This document shows positions 62,474-64,000 of a stretch of DNA of 64,000 nucleotides, in pieces (positions within the stretch are counted from its first letter, which is position 1; the number at the start of each line of letters is the position of its first letter). The translations under genes and the position numbers were made by a program. Below the pieces are notes generated by a model. That model did not search any database. It saw only the letters and a program-made list of their open reading frames with translations, and had not been told where the DNA came from. Source of the DNA: JAOPZW01 sp963835295 (GTDB taxonomy: Bacteria > Actinomycetota > Thermoleophilia > Solirubrobacterales > Solirubrobacteraceae); NCBI GenBank assembly GCA_963835295.1, contig CAWIEX010000010.1:558001-622000 (forward strand). The letters run 5' to 3'.

Positions 62474-63250
62474 ATGGCCAAGCCCAAGCCCAGGCCGCTG
62501 GGTCGCAGGGCGCCGACGGACTGGCGCCACTACGAGAAGTTTCCGCTCACTGCCGCGACGACGCCGGCCGCGCCGACGCCGGTGGCGATCGGCGTCAACT
62601 GGTACGAGGACTTCGACACCCCGGTCCAGAAGGGCAGTCGCTCCTGGATCGGGTTGAACTCCAAGCAGCTCGGCAAGGTCCGCGGCGGGCACTGCGTCTG
62701 CCTGGAGCCGGGCGACCAGGTCAACGGCACCGGCGAGGTCGTCCGCCTGCTGCAGGACAGCCAGAGCTGGTGGGACTTCTACGACCAGGGCCGCGAGGGC
62801 GCGTGCGTCGGCTTCGGCTGCTCGCGCATGATGAGCCTGCTCAACCGCAAGCGTTACGACGCCCGCTGGCTGTGGGACTGGGCCAAGTCGACCGACGAGT
62901 GGCCCGAGACCAACCCGGGCGACGACCAGGGCACGAGCGTGCGCGCGGCGTGCGAGATCCTGCGCTCGCGCGGCCACGTGCCGTGGAAGCAGAACTTCAA
63001 GGGGCGCAGCTACAAGCAGCGCGACAAGGAGGAGCCGGCAGCCGACGAGGGCATCGGCGTCTACCGGTGGGCCAAGACCGTCGACGAGGTCCACAACATC
63101 CTCAAGAGCCCGGCCAACGATGCCGCGGGCGCGGTGCGGATCCTCAACTCGTGGGGCCGCGGCTACCCGCACCGGGTGTGGATGCCCGACGAGACCCTGC
63201 AGCGGCTGATCGACGAGGACGGCGAGGTCGCGCTGGTCACCGACCGGTGA
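62474..63250 (+). CDS. papain-like (C1-type) cysteine peptidase homologue
   Basis: A 258-aa protein. The active-site region YDQGREGACVGFGCSRMMSL has the papain Gln and Cys (compare QGxCGSCWAF), and near the end ILNSWGRGYPHRVW holds the Asn of the NSWG motif. The usual catalytic His before NSWG is not evident; the HNIL segment is the nearest. The active site may be altered or may use another residue. No signal peptide. The ATG follows GGGGAAGGAGAGGGG. The end overlaps the convergent VWA gene by 14 bp. Its relatives include phage-type proteins. Confidence 0.72.
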   Translation: MAKPKPRPLGRRAPTDWRHYEKFPLTAATTPAAPTPVAIGVNWYEDFDTPVQKGSRSWIGLNSKQLGKVRGGHCVCLEPGDQVNGTGEVVRLLQDSQSWWDFYDQGREGACVGFGCSRMMSLLNRKRYDARWLWDWAKSTDEWPETNPGDDQGTSVRAACEILRSRGHVPWKQNFKGRSYKQRDKEEPAADEGIGVYRWAKTVDEVHNILKSPANDAAGAVRILNSWGRGYPHRVWMPDETLQRLIDEDGEVALVTDR

Positions 63251-64000
63251 CGGGGCGCGTGAGCGCCTTGACGAAGTCCTCGAGCTGGCCGGTGGTCCAG
63301 CACTCGAAGGCCTCGCAATGGCGCTCGTACGCCGCGATGACCGAGTCGCCGTAATTCCAATACAGGCGCGGCTCGGGGTTGAGCCAGAAGGTGCGCCCGG
63401 CCTTGTCGGCGACCTGCGCGAAGACGTCGGCGCGCGGGTCGCGGCCGTTGGTGCGGGCGTCGCCGAGGACGATCACGGTGGCGCGCGGGTGCAGGTCGTC
63501 CTCGACCAGCGTGGCGAACTCGCTCCACACGCGGCCGTAGTCGGTGTAGCCCGAGACGTCGGCCACGCCGGCATCGCGGCCGATCGCCTCGCTGACGGCC
63601 TTGAAGTTGCGCTCGCGCTCGAAGACATCGGTGACCTCGCTGATGCGCTCGATGAAGACGAACGAGCGCATCCTGCGAAACGAGTCGTGCAGCGCGTGCA
63701 GGACGCTGAGGAAGAAGACGCTGGCGCTCGTGACGCTGGTCGACACGTCGCACAGGACGTAGATCTCGGGGCGCCGCGGGCGGATCGGCTTGTAGCGCAG
63801 GACGACCGGCACACCGCCGGTCTCCAGTGACGCGCGCATCGTCTTGCGCACGTCGACCTGCGCGTGGCGCTTGCGCCCGCGCAGCTCGTGGCCCTGGGTC
63901 TTCAGGCGGCGCTTGAGCTGGGCGACGACGCGGTGCACGGCCGCCAGGTCCTGCAGCGGCCCGCTGGGCAGCGCGCGGTCGAGCTCGTTGAGCGGGCGGG
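63237..64000 (-). CDS. VWA (CoxE-like) domain protein, 5' end outside the window
   Basis: The C-terminal part (about 254 residues) of a VWA/CoxE-type protein. The MIDAS motif is visible as YVLCDVSTSVTSASVFFLSV (DxSxS), with VIVLGDARTNGRDPRADVFA as the later metal site. The frame is open to the window end, so the start is missing. CoxE-like proteins commonly work with a MoxR-type AAA ATPase in maturing metalloenzymes. The genes upstream would tell. It overlaps the peptidase-like gene tail to tail. Confidence 0.85.
   Translation of the reverse strand, partial: RPLNELDRALPSGPLQDLAAVHRVVAQLKRRLKTQGHELRGRKRHAQVDVRKTMRASLETGGVPVVLRYKPIRPRRPEIYVLCDVSTSVTSASVFFLSVLHALHDSFRRMRSFVFIERISEVTDVFERERNFKAVSEAIGRDAGVADVSGYTDYGRVWSEFATLVEDDLHPRATVIVLGDARTNGRDPRADVFAQVADKAGRTFWLNPEPRLYWNYGDSVIAAYERHCEAFECWTTGQLEDFVKALTRPVTGR

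Overview
The window is a 64 kb piece of a very GC-rich actinobacterial chromosome. GTG and TTG starts are common, and start/stop overlaps of the ATGA or GTGA kind occur inside almost every operon. Type III glutamine synthetase, a six-protein MCE lipid-import operon, a PucR-type regulator beside amt-glnK, an mIHF-type nucleoid protein and an SnoaL-tailed ECF sigma factor together suggest the class Thermoleophilia (Solirubrobacterales-like). That placement is inference, because no rRNA or tRNA gene was seen.

Layout. 1-3162: end of a 2-oxoacid:ferredoxin oxidoreductase operon (korAB) and an MDR reductase. 3212-8301: minus-strand metH-ybjQ-FUSC operon behind a palindromic operator. 8320-15730: a protease remnant, a FtsX-type ABC exporter, a two-component system and an MFS exporter. 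15769-17841: an orphan Hcp protein translationally coupled to a lysine-methyltransferase-like enzyme. 17870-23505: nitrogen block (glutamine synthetase III, frameshifted ammonium transporter, PII protein, PucR regulator). 23541-26409: a palindromic repeat and three cell-envelope genes of unknown function. 26475-38503: a complete MCE importer (two permeases, own ATPase, six MCE proteins, one small follower). 38538-39951: a second copy of the palindromic repeat, then a DUF2277 gene fused in frame to a secreted protein through a 36-bp tandem repeat. 40019-49557: MDR reductase, ECF sigma factor, drug-type ABC exporter, MMPL exporter, redoxin, broken B3/4 gene and small genes. 49575-53005: mIHF-like protein and a divergent pair resembling serine palmitoyltransferase and bacterial ceramide synthase. 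53037-58360: LacI regulator with a dense operator, c-di-GMP enzyme, tiny ORFs, DUF5317 protein and a frameshifted AlkA glycosylase. 58464-64000: ArsR-type regulator, a TPP-riboswitch-controlled thiamine-precursor ABC transporter, a papain-like protein and a VWA protein cut by the window end.

How the parts work together. Ammonium uptake, PII signalling and GSIII form one nitrogen unit. The MCE operon should bring lipid or sterol-like substrates through the envelope. The TPP element should switch off thiamine-precursor uptake when thiamine pyrophosphate is plentiful. The two most interesting units are the Hcp/methyltransferase pair and the candidate ceramide-synthesis pair; both are proposals from protein resemblance and gene arrangement. 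Three genes (amt, the B3/4 gene, alkA) carry single-base frameshifts, two of them in short G or C runs, so sequencing error should be ruled out before they are called pseudogenes.
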